Source: Leptolyngbya sp. Cla-17 (GTDB lineage: Bacteria > Cyanobacteriota > Cyanobacteriia > Leptolyngbyales > Leptolyngbyaceae). Taken from it: a DNA stretch of 64,000 nt. Position numbers and translations under genes: made by a program. Numbering within the stretch: the stretch's first letter is position 1; every line of letters begins with the position of its first letter. The notes under the pieces are model-generated. The model saw only the letters and a list, made by a program, of their open reading frames with translations, was not told where the DNA came from and searched no databases. Of the stretch, positions 53,958 to 63,792 are shown piece after piece. The stretch covers positions 1,420,528 through 1,484,527 of the forward strand of contig NZ_JAEVYN010000002.1 of assembly GCF_016807185.1 (NCBI RefSeq). The letters are read 5' to 3'.

Positions 53958-56843
53958 ATGAAATATGTTGCCGCGATCGCGTCTCTTCTGCTGGCTGCTA
54001 GCCATACTCCCGCTTTGGCACAAATCACCAGCGCCCCCGATGGCGCCAACACCGGGGTGAACCAGGCGGGCAACACCTTCAACATCATGGGTGGCACTCA
54101 AGCAGGCTCTAACCTATTCCACAGTTTGCAGCAGTTCGGACTCAACGCCGGACAAATTGCGAATTTTTTGTCGAACCCCGCGATCTCCAACATTCTCGGA
54201 CGAGTCACAGGCGGCGACGCATCCATCATCAACGGACAAATCCAGGTCACAGGCAGCAACGCTAATCTATACCTGATGAATCCTGCTGGCGTTGTGTTTG
54301 GTGCCAACGCCAGTCTAAATGTGCCCGGTTCTTTCACCGCCACCACTGCGAACGGCATTGGTATTGGCGGCAACTGGTTTAACGCCGTTGGCAACAACGA
54401 TTATGCTGCGCTGGTGGGCACACCTAACAGTTTCGCCTTTCTAGGAACGCAACCCGGAGCGATTGTTAACGCTGGTAACCTGGCAGTCGGAACAGGTCAA
54501 AGCTTGACGCTATTGGGCGGCACCGTGATCAACACTGGAACGCTCACTGCTCCCGACGGCACAATCACTATTGCGGCAGTTCCGGGCGAAAAACTCGTTC
54601 GCGTCACTCAAGATGGCAGCCTACTGAGTTTAGATTTACCTGTAGCCACAAAAGCCGTCCTCAACCCCACGACTCTTACGCCACTATCTTTGCCTGCTTT
54701 GCTCACAGGCAGCAATTTAGGCAACGCCACAGGAGTCTCGGTTGATGCCAATGGCGTTGTCCGGCTGACGAGTTCCAATACGGCAATTCCATCTCAAGCA
54801 GGAACCGCGATCGCCGGCAATCAACTGAATGCCGCTGGTGTGGCGGGTGGCACAGTTGCGATACTGGGTCAAAAAGTCGGGTTGGTTGGTGCGACGATTG
54901 ATGCATCTGGCACAAACGGCGGTGGCACAGTATTAATAGGTGGCGATTATCAAGGCAAAGGCACTGTTCTCAATGCTCAACATACTTACGTCAGCCCTGA
55001 TTCTGTGATTCGAGTTGATGCGGTGCAAACTGGAAACGGGGGACGGGCGATCGTTTGGGCGGATGACACAACGCAGTTTTATGGCACCATCAGCGCTCGT
55101 GGTGGTTTACAGTCCGGCAATGGTGGATTTGTTGAAGTGTCTGGGAAACAAAACCTGACTTTTGATGGCGGCGTGAATGTGCAAGCTCCAACGGGTGTAG
55201 CAGGGCAGTTGTTGCTTGATCCAGCCAGCGTTGTGACTGGAGCCAATGGAGCGGCCAACAATCAATTAGACGGCGATCGTGAAATTCTAGCTAGCGATCC
55301 AGGCGGCACATTTTTTATCTCAGCCGATCGCATTGTGCAGGCGTTAAGTACAGGCAATGTGGCGATCGCGGCAACCACCAACATTGATATTAATACCGAG
55401 ATTAACGCTAGCGGCAATTTGATTCCCAGCATCTTGACTTTCACAGCACCCGAAATTAATCTCGGCGCTTCCGTAACAACTGCGCGTGGAAATATTATTT
55501 TTGACGGTGCGGTTCGAGTCACCAGTTCGCCTAGCATTGTTGTCAGCACAAACGGTGGTACTGGAGACATCACTTTTACCAGCACAATCGACAACCTAGG
55601 ATTGACACCCTACCCACTTACGCTAAATGCAGGTGGCAACATTATCATTCAAGGCAATATTGGTTCAACTTCTGCACCGGGTGCTATCACCATAACTGCA
55701 GGCGGCAATATTATTGCCCAAAACACTACAGGCATACCAACGGATATTTCGACTAGCCGTACTTTTTTACCAATAAGCGCTGTTCCGGCTCCCGTAGAAC
55801 TAGTCGCGGGTGGAAACATTGTGGTTGGAAACATCGATACTGATGGTTTTGGCAACTCCAGCTATGTTCGTTTAGTTTCTGGAGGAGATATTCAACTCAA
55901 TACGATCGATACAGGGGCAGGGGGAATCGATATCACCGCAGGTGGCTCTTTTCGAGCGGTTGGTTCTCTCACCGAGGGTTTCGGTGGCGGGGATGGCATC
56001 ATCAACGATCCAGCTCTAATTGATTATCTGGTAGGTCAAGGATTTGACCGTACTCAACTGTTAAACGCTACCCCAGATGGTTTTCCCCTTACCTCTCCAG
56101 GCGTTCGTATTTTCGGTGGTAACCTGCTTTTAAGTTTAATCTCTAGACCTTCGGATGTTCCAGCAGGGCAGCTTAAATCGCCGATTGTCATCCGTTATGG
56201 CGATCAGAAAGAGACGCTCGTCGATCGCACATACAACATTGATGGGTTTGTTAGTCGATTCACGATTTTGGGTGGTAGTCAGCAACCATTCCGTATGGGA
56301 CCTGTGTTTGACGAAAATCTTCAATTCATCCCTTCTTCAGCCTATCCGTTATCGGCTTACAATCCAGTCACCAATAATTTTGCTTTTACATTCAATACGA
56401 GTCGAGCGTTAATTTACGGCACCAATGAATTTCCTGCTAACGCCAGCGGACTAGCAGCAGGGGTCGCTACGGGAGAAGGTACAGATTCCAGTCTTTACGG
56501 GGCTTTTCAAAACCGCGTTTTCGATCCAGTGCCTAAACCAGTTGATCCGGTCATCAATAATCCTGATGCTACCAATATTACTAATTCTGAGACTCCCAAC
56601 ACTCAAAGCAGCACTGCCACTGCAACAAGAGTGCAAACCGGAGATACAGGACAAGTTATTCAACGAAGAGTAGATGATCAAGCTCAGAATGCTTGCCAGC
56701 CAGCCACCACGATCGCATCTTCTACCCCATCCGAAACGCGATCGCTCAATACATCCGGTAATCCTTGTACGACTGCCAACGACGAAGCTCAAATTTTGAA
56801 AATTTTGGGTGAGGATTCAGAGCAACGTAAAGAAGTGAAATAA
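53958..56843 (+). CDS. Two-partner-secretion exoprotein (filamentous haemagglutinin type), copy 1
   Basis: A 961-residue secreted protein. A signal peptide (MKYVAAIASLLLAASHTPALA) is followed by the TPS secretion domain: QITSAPDGANTGVNQAGNTF, FHSLQQFGLNAGQIANFLSNPAISNILGRVTGG and LYLMNPAGVVFGANASLNVPGSF, where NPAG stands for the classic NPNG. The middle is Gly/Thr/Asn-rich beta-helix. The C-terminus has a Cys pair spaced 23 residues apart (NAC ... NPCT) and the tail DEAQILKILGED. TpsA proteins cross the outer membrane through a TpsB pore and act as adhesins or toxins; no toxin domain and no TpsB gene are visible here. It is first in a row with a paralogue and a CHAT gene. Confidence 0.9.
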   Translation: MKYVAAIASLLLAASHTPALAQITSAPDGANTGVNQAGNTFNIMGGTQAGSNLFHSLQQFGLNAGQIANFLSNPAISNILGRVTGGDASIINGQIQVTGSNANLYLMNPAGVVFGANASLNVPGSFTATTANGIGIGGNWFNAVGNNDYAALVGTPNSFAFLGTQPGAIVNAGNLAVGTGQSLTLLGGTVINTGTLTAPDGTITIAAVPGEKLVRVTQDGSLLSLDLPVATKAVLNPTTLTPLSLPALLTGSNLGNATGVSVDANGVVRLTSSNTAIPSQAGTAIAGNQLNAAGVAGGTVAILGQKVGLVGATIDASGTNGGGTVLIGGDYQGKGTVLNAQHTYVSPDSVIRVDAVQTGNGGRAIVWADDTTQFYGTISARGGLQSGNGGFVEVSGKQNLTFDGGVNVQAPTGVAGQLLLDPASVVTGANGAANNQLDGDREILASDPGGTFFISADRIVQALSTGNVAIAATTNIDINTEINASGNLIPSILTFTAPEINLGASVTTARGNIIFDGAVRVTSSPSIVVSTNGGTGDITFTSTIDNLGLTPYPLTLNAGGNIIIQGNIGSTSAPGAITITAGGNIIAQNTTGIPTDISTSRTFLPISAVPAPVELVAGGNIVVGNIDTDGFGNSSYVRLVSGGDIQLNTIDTGAGGIDITAGGSFRAVGSLTEGFGGGDGIINDPALIDYLVGQGFDRTQLLNATPDGFPLTSPGVRIFGGNLLLSLISRPSDVPAGQLKSPIVIRYGDQKETLVDRTYNIDGFVSRFTILGGSQQPFRMGPVFDENLQFIPSSAYPLSAYNPVTNNFAFTFNTSRALIYGTNEFPANASGLAAGVATGEGTDSSLYGAFQNRVFDPVPKPVDPVINNPDATNITNSETPNTQSSTATATRVQTGDTGQVIQRRVDDQAQNACQPATTIASSTPSETRSLNTSGNPCTTANDEAQILKILGEDSEQRKEVK

Positions 56844-57020
56844 GGACGTTGCGATCGATTGCGGTTGGGTAGAGTCGCGATCGCGAAGTGTTATCGTAAA
56901 GCCGCTGAACAAGCAAAGCAAAAGGCGGAACAAGCCAGACGGGATGCTTTCCTCGACTGCCTAAAATGGGGTCGAGTGCGGAAAAAGTTGCAGTGGCATT
57001 GGGGTTATCTACGGAAGAGG
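56841..57020 (+). other. Spacer with possible coding relic between the two exoprotein genes
   Basis: After the stop codon of copy 1 the same frame stays open for about 58 codons, including CYRKAAEQAKQKAEQARRDA and WGRVRKKLQWHWGYLRKR, before TGA. The Ala/Glu/Lys-rich sequence looks like coding sequence but is unlike the exoprotein. It may be a relic of another gene; no start codon with ribosome-binding site is seen. Confidence 0.3.
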
Positions 57021-57048
57021 TGACAAATCATCAATCGAGAGGTGAGAG

Positions 57049-59727
57049 ATGAGTAAAATGAAGCGGAATGGAAGCGTATTCGTACAACTACTGCTAGCTG
57101 CGGTATTCTTTGCGCCAGGACAATCTCCCGTTTGGGCGCAAATTACCAGCGCTCCCGATGGAACCAATACGGGGGTGAACCAGGCTGGTAACGCCTTCAA
57201 TATTACAGGTGGCACCCAGGCTGGCTCCAACCTGTTCCATAGCTTTCAGCGGTTTGGATTGAACGCCGGACAGATTGCTAACTTTCTCTCAAATCCCGCG
57301 ATCGCTAACATTCTTGGACGAGTCACAGGCGGCGAAGCCTCGATCATTAATGGACGCATCCAGGTGACGGGCAGCAACGCCAACCTATTTTTGATGAACC
57401 CAGCGGGCATTATTTTTGGTGCTAATGCGTCGCTGAATGTGCCCGGTTCCTTCACTGCAACCACCGCTAACGCGATCGGCTTTCGTCCTGGGATTACTGG
57501 AGTGCCTAGTCAATGGTTTAACGCCACTGGAGTGAACAACTACAGCGCATTGGTGGGCGAACCCAACGCCTTTGTTTTTTCGGCTCTACAACCCGGCGCG
57601 ATTATCAACGCGGGTAACTTGGCGGTCGGAACAGGACAAAACCTGACGTTGCTCGGTGGAACCGTCGTTAGCACGGGCACTCTTGCGGCTCCGGGTGGAA
57701 CGGTGACTGTTGCGACGGTTCCTGGCAATCAGTATGTCCGCGTGGGTCAGGCAGGCAGCGTTTTGAGCTATGACTTGCCGTTAGCTGTGAAAAATACGGT
57801 CAACCCATTGACGACTCCACCCCTATCTTTGCCCCAATTGCTGACGGGCGGCACGCTGACCAATGCCACTGGTTTGACGGTTGCTAATGGAGTAGTGACG
57901 CTAACCGGCTTGGGCATTCCTGTGAGCGCTGGAGATGTGGTTGCCAAAAATGTGACGGCTGCAACGGCAACTCTGTCAGCCGCTAAAAACTTGACCCTGG
58001 TAGAAAGCCAACTTCGCACCACGGGCGATCTGAATCTATTAGCGAAAAATACCGTCACTGTACGAGATAGCGTTGCTACTCCAGTCACAATTAAATCGGG
58101 TAAGAACTTAACCATTCAAGGCAACCAAGGAATTGATATTTTGGCGCTGAATCATGCCCAGCCAGCGTTCCAAAGCGTGGGAAATCTAAGCATGATCAGC
58201 GATGGGATTATTTCTGGCGATGCTCATTATGCCAGCGGCAGTTTTTCTATTCGGAAATTAGACGGGACTCCAGGTACATTTATCAGTCTTTACGACCCCA
58301 TTATCAGCGCCAATGGAGATGTCACTTTTGGAAATTACACAGGGGTGTCCTTGAAGGTGGAAGCGACAGGCAACATCACGACGGGAAATATCGAAATTAC
58401 GGGGCCTGATCCGATATTTGCGGCTGCGCCTGTGGGGAGCGATCGCAGAATTTTAGGAGATTACCGCGCCGTGATTTTGCGGGCAGGCGTACCAGTTCTG
58501 GAAGAGACAGCATTCGCCACCAACCCAAACCCCAATCCGCCGTTTTCCATTCCTGCCGCAGGCACACTCTTCAACGGTAGCGCTCCGTCAGCCTCCGGTG
58601 GTCGAGTCACAGTTGGCAATCCTGCAAATCTTTCCGTACCAAGCATCCGGGCTGAATACATTGACATTTCCGCTCCCAATGGAATCTTAATCAATGGACC
58701 TGTTGACACGAATTATGTGAAGCTGACCTCCACGTCAGGGGATGTGGTCGTTCACTCAATCCGGTCAAGTTCTGATTTTGGTGCGCTTTCCGGAGACATT
58801 GACATCACCGCAGGCAAACTGTTCAAGGCAACAGGAACGCTTGATAGTTTGACAGGCTTTGATGTTGGTTTCAGAACTGGGTTAGAAAACTATTCTGAAG
58901 TTGATTCAACTCTAGTCCCCTTTCTGGTGCACAAAACAGGAAGCACGACTGCAAATGTTGTCAATACGATCGTCAATAGTAGTGAGTTCACCGAGCAAGC
59001 GATCGTCAATACCCCTATTAGCATCAGCTCCTTCTTGGGGGATATCACCATTCGCTATGCAGGTGGAGGAGCAGGAACAACTTTAACCCCTGGAGTGACT
59101 CTACAGGGTGGCGATGCGCCGTTTACAATCGGAGCAAACGTCTTTGCGGGTGGTGGCGATCCGTTTATTCCAGCCAACCCGGCCGACAATTTTTCCACCT
59201 TTGTTGCTAATCCATTTAGCCTGGTTAAAAATGAAACCTATTCGTTGGCAACCATTCCAGATAATGAAAGTGGCACAGTTGGAGCCATTATTCGGACAAT
59301 CACTGGAGATGGCAGTTTGACGGTTTCGGTGCAGAATCGAGTGATTGGTATTCGTCCTACACCGACGCCAGTTCCTGAAGTGCAAACTCCAACTCAGGTA
59401 CAAACGACCGCTCAAGCTGAAGCTCCTGGAAATACTGTGAGTTCACCTAGAAATACTGTGAGTTCAACAGCTCAACAAACCGTACAGCGTACATTTGTTC
59501 AACGGCAAGATTCGGAATGTGCCGCGACATCATCTAATTCTATTTCTGAAAATACTGGGCGATCGCCCAACTCATCCTCCACCAATCCCTGTACCTCAAC
59601 CAGCGATGAAGCTCAGATTTTAAAGATTTTGGGCGAAGATGCCAAGCCAAACCAAAGCAACTATTTCATCCATCCATCGGTTGAGTTAGCTGGGCTGCTG
59701 CGATTAGTTGAGCAGCGATCTCAATGA
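57049..59727 (+). CDS. Two-partner-secretion exoprotein (filamentous haemagglutinin type), copy 2
   Basis: An 892-residue paralogue. Signal peptide (FVQLLLAAVFFAPGQSPVWA), then a TPS domain nearly identical to copy 1 (AQITSAPDGTNTGVNQAGNAF, FLSNPAIANILGRVTGGEAS, LMNPAGIIFGANASLNVP). The middle beta-helix part differs clearly from copy 1. The C-terminus again has a Cys pair with 23 residues between (SEC ... NPCT) and DEAQILKILGED, followed by a longer tail (HPSVELAGLLRLVEQRSQ). GAGAGGTGAGAG precedes the ATG. Its stop codon overlaps the ATG of the CHAT gene, so the two are translationally coupled. Confidence 0.9.
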   Translation: MSKMKRNGSVFVQLLLAAVFFAPGQSPVWAQITSAPDGTNTGVNQAGNAFNITGGTQAGSNLFHSFQRFGLNAGQIANFLSNPAIANILGRVTGGEASIINGRIQVTGSNANLFLMNPAGIIFGANASLNVPGSFTATTANAIGFRPGITGVPSQWFNATGVNNYSALVGEPNAFVFSALQPGAIINAGNLAVGTGQNLTLLGGTVVSTGTLAAPGGTVTVATVPGNQYVRVGQAGSVLSYDLPLAVKNTVNPLTTPPLSLPQLLTGGTLTNATGLTVANGVVTLTGLGIPVSAGDVVAKNVTAATATLSAAKNLTLVESQLRTTGDLNLLAKNTVTVRDSVATPVTIKSGKNLTIQGNQGIDILALNHAQPAFQSVGNLSMISDGIISGDAHYASGSFSIRKLDGTPGTFISLYDPIISANGDVTFGNYTGVSLKVEATGNITTGNIEITGPDPIFAAAPVGSDRRILGDYRAVILRAGVPVLEETAFATNPNPNPPFSIPAAGTLFNGSAPSASGGRVTVGNPANLSVPSIRAEYIDISAPNGILINGPVDTNYVKLTSTSGDVVVHSIRSSSDFGALSGDIDITAGKLFKATGTLDSLTGFDVGFRTGLENYSEVDSTLVPFLVHKTGSTTANVVNTIVNSSEFTEQAIVNTPISISSFLGDITIRYAGGGAGTTLTPGVTLQGGDAPFTIGANVFAGGGDPFIPANPADNFSTFVANPFSLVKNETYSLATIPDNESGTVGAIIRTITGDGSLTVSVQNRVIGIRPTPTPVPEVQTPTQVQTTAQAEAPGNTVSSPRNTVSSTAQQTVQRTFVQRQDSECAATSSNSISENTGRSPNSSSTNPCTSTSDEAQILKILGEDAKPNQSNYFIHPSVELAGLLRLVEQRSQ

Positions 59728-62285
59728 ATCGTTTTCAAGCTGTTTTAGGCGCGATCGCGACTGGTTTAATCATTATCAGTCCAGCAATACTTGATGCTGA
59801 ACCAAGCCTCCCAACTCCCATTCTTAAGGGAAGTGAAGGTGAAATCCCTGCTGATCAGTTTTTGCAGGCAGGCGATCGCCATTATCAAGCAGGGCAAACA
59901 GAGCAAGCGATCGCAGCGTGGCAGCGGGCACAGAGAGCTTATCAACAGGTGCAAAATCGGCAGGGTGAGGGCACGGCACTTGCGAACCTGGGCATGGGCT
60001 ACGTCACTTTAGAACGCTACCAAGATGCGGTGACAGTGCTAGAAACTTTTTTGCCCATCGCGCGATCGCTGAATGATCAACCGGGAGAGGCAAAGGCACT
60101 CGGCAACTTAGGTATCGCCTACAAAATGCTAGGCAGCTACGCCCCGGCAATTCAAGCCCATCGACAAGCTGGAAAGCTGATGCGGCAATTGGGTGATCGC
60201 TCCGGCTTAGGGCAAGTGCTGCTCAATCTAGGCAACGCCTTTGAAGCGGTGGGTGACTATGACAGCGCCGCGATCGCGTATCAGCAGAGTCTTAAGCTGG
60301 CTGAGGAATCTAAAGATCTGACTGGAACCGCGATCGCATTGAGCAACCTGGGGGCGGTTTACGCAAACCAAGGCAAAGATGAAGACGCGATCACTACCTT
60401 TCAGAAGAGCCTGTCAATTCACAAAGCCACCCAGAACGCAGCGGGAGAAGCTAGCACCCTGATTAACCTGGGTTCTACCCACCACAGCTTGGGGAAACGC
60501 GACGATGCTATTCGCTATTACCAGCAAAGTTTGGCGATCGCCCAGCAACTCAACAATCGCCATTTAGCTGGAGAAGCGTTAGGCAGCCTAGGACTGGCAT
60601 ATGAAGACTTAAAAGACTTTCCCAAAGCGATCGCCCATCATCGTCAAAGTTTAGAAATTGGGCGATCGCTAAACAACCCAGAAGCCATAGGCACAGCATT
60701 AAATAATCTGGCACATGCCCTGTTTGGAGCAGGTAACCTGGCAGAAGCCGAAACTACCTTGCGATCAGCCGTGACCCAATTAGATGCCCTCCGCCCTGGA
60801 CTCAGCGACCTCTACCGTGTATCCATTTTTGATACGCAAGTGCATACCTATAGCCTATTGCAGCAAGTCCTCATTGCCGCTAAAAAATATGAAGCCGCTT
60901 TAGAAGTTGCCGAACAGGGGCGGGCACGAGCGTTTGTAGAGTTACTAGCGAAAAAGCAAGGATCAGGGGTCAAGAATCAAGCGACAAGCGGAAAAGAAGC
61001 AAGAACCTCCCACGCTGCACGCCGCACACCACAGGTCGCACTCGCCAATCCCCTTGCCTCTCCTTTCACCATCGCTCAAATTAAAGCGGTTGCCCGTCAG
61101 CAAAATGCAACCCTGGTGGAATACGCGATCGTGCCCGATGACGACTTTAAGTTTCGCGGCAAGCAGCGCGCCCGTGAATCAGAATTGCTGATTTGGGTCA
61201 TACAGCCCTCTGGGCAAGTTGCTTTTCGTCGTGTTGATTTGAAACCACTTTGGCAGCAGAATCTTAGCTTGGCTCAATTGGTTAGTATTAGTCGCCAATG
61301 TCTTTATCCCACTACGAACTGCAATCGGCTATTAAATACTGCCCAAAAAATTCCTCCACAGACCGTTGAAAGCGATGCCAATACCCCTCGGCGATCGCGA
61401 AATCCAGCGATGCAGCGGCTCCATCAACTGTTGATTCAGCCGATCGCTGATCTGTTACCCAAGAAACCAGATGCTCGGATTGTTTTCATTCCCCAGGAAT
61501 CTCTGTTTCTTGTACCTTTTCCCGCATTGCAAACAGCAAAGGGCACCTACCTGATTGAGCAACACACCCTACTCACCGCCCCTGCAATTCAAGTCCTCGA
61601 CCTCACCCGCAAACAGCGATTGACGCAGAAAAGCAGTCAACCTATGTCCCGATCTCTGATTGTTGGCAATCCCACGATGCCTGTAATTGGTACTGAAGCC
61701 CTACCTCCTTTGCCCTCCTCTGAAACAGAGGCAAAACAGATTGCAGAATTGCTAAAAACGAAGGCGCTAATTGGCAGTCAAGCCACTGAACGCCAGATTG
61801 TTCAGGACCTTCCCAAAGCGAGACGGGCACATTTTGCAACCCATGGGCTACTGGAGTATGGTCAAGATTTAGGAGATGTGGGCATTCCAGGAGCCTTAGC
61901 GTTCGCGCCTTCCCCAGGAAGTCGCGCCCTTGCCTCTGACTCAGGCAACGATGGCTTGTTAACCTCCAACGAAATCTTGGATTTGCGCCTCGTCGCAGAC
62001 TTGGTGGTGCTGAGTGCCTGCGATACCGGGCGCGGCAGAATTACTGGTGATGGTGTGATTGGATTATCGCGTGCGTTTATCTCTGCTGGCGTGCCTAGTG
62101 TCGTGGTCAGCCTGTGGGCAGTTTCCGATGTATCTACTGCAAATCTGATGGTGGCGTTTTACCAAGCATTGCAGCAACAGCCCAATAAGGCACAGGCACT
62201 ACGACAGGCAATGTTAGAGACGATGAAAGTCTATCCGCGTCCTCTCGACTGGGCAGCATTTACGTTGATTGGGGAAGCAGAGTAG
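59724..62285 (+). CDS. Exported TPR-CHAT domain protein (caspase-like)
   Basis: An 853-residue protein beginning with a signal peptide (FQAVLGAIATGLIIISPAILDA). Residues about 45-390 hold eight or so tetratricopeptide repeats (GTALANLGMGYVTLERYQDAV and like). The C-terminal third is a CHAT domain: FIPQESLFLVPFPAL, the His in FATHGLLEYG (about residue 707) and the Cys in LSACDTGRGRITGDGVIGL (about 766), which form the caspase-type dyad. CHAT proteases are cysteine peptidases related to separase and caspases. A low-complexity insert (SGKEARTSHAARRTPQ) lies between the parts. The ATG overlaps the exoprotein stop codon. I infer that it acts on the exoproteins at the periplasmic side. Confidence 0.9.
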   Translation: MNRFQAVLGAIATGLIIISPAILDAEPSLPTPILKGSEGEIPADQFLQAGDRHYQAGQTEQAIAAWQRAQRAYQQVQNRQGEGTALANLGMGYVTLERYQDAVTVLETFLPIARSLNDQPGEAKALGNLGIAYKMLGSYAPAIQAHRQAGKLMRQLGDRSGLGQVLLNLGNAFEAVGDYDSAAIAYQQSLKLAEESKDLTGTAIALSNLGAVYANQGKDEDAITTFQKSLSIHKATQNAAGEASTLINLGSTHHSLGKRDDAIRYYQQSLAIAQQLNNRHLAGEALGSLGLAYEDLKDFPKAIAHHRQSLEIGRSLNNPEAIGTALNNLAHALFGAGNLAEAETTLRSAVTQLDALRPGLSDLYRVSIFDTQVHTYSLLQQVLIAAKKYEAALEVAEQGRARAFVELLAKKQGSGVKNQATSGKEARTSHAARRTPQVALANPLASPFTIAQIKAVARQQNATLVEYAIVPDDDFKFRGKQRARESELLIWVIQPSGQVAFRRVDLKPLWQQNLSLAQLVSISRQCLYPTTNCNRLLNTAQKIPPQTVESDANTPRRSRNPAMQRLHQLLIQPIADLLPKKPDARIVFIPQESLFLVPFPALQTAKGTYLIEQHTLLTAPAIQVLDLTRKQRLTQKSSQPMSRSLIVGNPTMPVIGTEALPPLPSSETEAKQIAELLKTKALIGSQATERQIVQDLPKARRAHFATHGLLEYGQDLGDVGIPGALAFAPSPGSRALASDSGNDGLLTSNEILDLRLVADLVVLSACDTGRGRITGDGVIGLSRAFISAGVPSVVVSLWAVSDVSTANLMVAFYQALQQQPNKAQALRQAMLETMKVYPRPLDWAAFTLIGEAE

Positions 62286-62347
62286 CCAAAACACCTCAAT
62301 AATCTGGTTGCATATATACTTTCAATCCATCCACTGTAAAAGATAGG

Positions 62348-63727
62348 TCATCGCATGAATCGGGTGGCGAAGTTTTGCGATCGCGTGGGAGAAAGCGCCC
62401 GTGCTTTGAGAATTGCGGCACCCAAAAATGCGTAGGACAACACGCCGACGAATGCCAGAAACACTGGACTCAGCATTCCTGCTGTATTCCAGAGTGTGTG
62501 TAAGCCAGCAGCAGTGAACAGTCCAACGCTCAAAATCAACCATCGCTGCCGAAACCGCAGCACGCTTAGCCCAATGAAGTAGCCAAAGTAGCCGCTGTAG
62601 GCCATGTGCCCGGCGACCAAGCCTAATACCCTGGGAATCAGGAGTTGTAAGCCTGCTAATTGGGCGGCTTCTTGTCCGGCTAAAAGGGATGACTTATAGG
62701 TTGCGGGAACATACACTCCCAAGGTTTCCATTAAGCTAAACCCCACGGCAGAAGCAGCGCCCAGCAAAATTCCGTCTAGGGGTTCCCATACGCCAATGCG
62801 TGATTTAAACGGCGATCGCAGTCGCAAACCCACGCCCAAGGCGATAAATACAGGCACTGCTTTGAGCAACTCCTCCATCAGCCCTGCGCCAAAAAACATT
62901 TTCACCAGCAGCAACCAAAAATTGGTCGCGGCATTCGTGCTAGATAAGTCACCCGGCAAGAGGTGATGAAACACTAAAGTGAACAGATCCAGCACAGGAC
63001 TGATTAAAACCAGCGCAGTCATGGTAGCCACAGCCACCAGTAACCACCAGGGCTTTTGCTTACCGCAAAGCTGATAGATGAAATACAACGCCCCGATCGC
63101 CAAATATGCCGCCAGCAGCAGGTTAAACACCGCCGGATTGCCGATCGCCAAAAACAACAGCACTACAAACGTAATGGTGACCATTGCAGGCACCAAATAG
63201 GCTTTATGGGTTAGTTCACGTCCGGTAGACAGGATTGGAAATAACTGAGTTAGACTTACGTCTTCCGATTTAACGGTTTTTTGGGGCGGCAGAGTGGGGT
63301 CAAGCGCAGGTGGAAATGTACCTAGCGCCACTCCAAAGCTGTTTAGCGGTTGCCCTTCTGCTTGGGGTTGATATTCAAACACCAATTCTGGACCGTTTTG
63401 CCCCAGCATGATGCGATCGCCGACCTGCAAAACCTGACATCCTTGCAAGCGTTCGCCATTCACGAATGTGCCGTTACTGCTATCTAAATCACAGACTTGC
63501 CAAAATCGCTCCCCATGAGGCGACTCGAACCCCAGAATGGGCACAACTTCTGCATGTCGCCGAGAAACTGAGCGATATAAAGATGCATCTAGCGTAATCT
63601 CGCAGCGTAGATCGCGCCCTATTGCCATTGATTCAGAGCTAGACAGCAGATAGTGGGGTAGTCTGCGCTCTGTGTTGCCTCTACTAGAAAGCAATCGAAG
63701 AAATGCAATGTATTGAGTGCCCGACAT
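62348..63727 (-). CDS. FHA-domain protein with PrsW-type intramembrane protease domain
   Basis: The N-terminal forkhead-associated domain (residues about 20-135) reads MAIGRDLRCEITLD, YRSVSRRHAEVVPI and DLDSSNGTFVNGERL, the phosphothreonine-binding loops. The C-terminal 300 residues have eight membrane helices with the PrsW signatures GLMEELLKAVPV, AVGFSLMETLG and GHMAYSGYFGYF (Glu, Glu and His positions). PrsW is a glutamic intramembrane protease that starts anti-sigma cleavage in Bacillus; the FHA fusion suggests phosphorylation-gated control. The ATG at 63727 (MSGTQYIAFLRLL) or one at 63775 is the start. Confidence 0.85.
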   Translation of the reverse strand: MSGTQYIAFLRLLSSRGNTERRLPHYLLSSSESMAIGRDLRCEITLDASLYRSVSRRHAEVVPILGFESPHGERFWQVCDLDSSNGTFVNGERLQGCQVLQVGDRIMLGQNGPELVFEYQPQAEGQPLNSFGVALGTFPPALDPTLPPQKTVKSEDVSLTQLFPILSTGRELTHKAYLVPAMVTITFVVLLFLAIGNPAVFNLLLAAYLAIGALYFIYQLCGKQKPWWLLVAVATMTALVLISPVLDLFTLVFHHLLPGDLSSTNAATNFWLLLVKMFFGAGLMEELLKAVPVFIALGVGLRLRSPFKSRIGVWEPLDGILLGAASAVGFSLMETLGVYVPATYKSSLLAGQEAAQLAGLQLLIPRVLGLVAGHMAYSGYFGYFIGLSVLRFRQRWLILSVGLFTAAGLHTLWNTAGMLSPVFLAFVGVLSYAFLGAAILKARALSPTRSQNFATRFMR

Positions 63728-63792
63728 TATGAGGGAAGTGTGCCGAGGTAATGGGTCTATTCCAAAAAGCAACACATCCGGCAGCAGAGAGC

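Noticed and set aside
56451..56792. Minus-strand open frames inside the exoprotein genes
   Set aside because: They are antisense shadows of low-complexity Gly/Thr/Asn-rich coding sequence.
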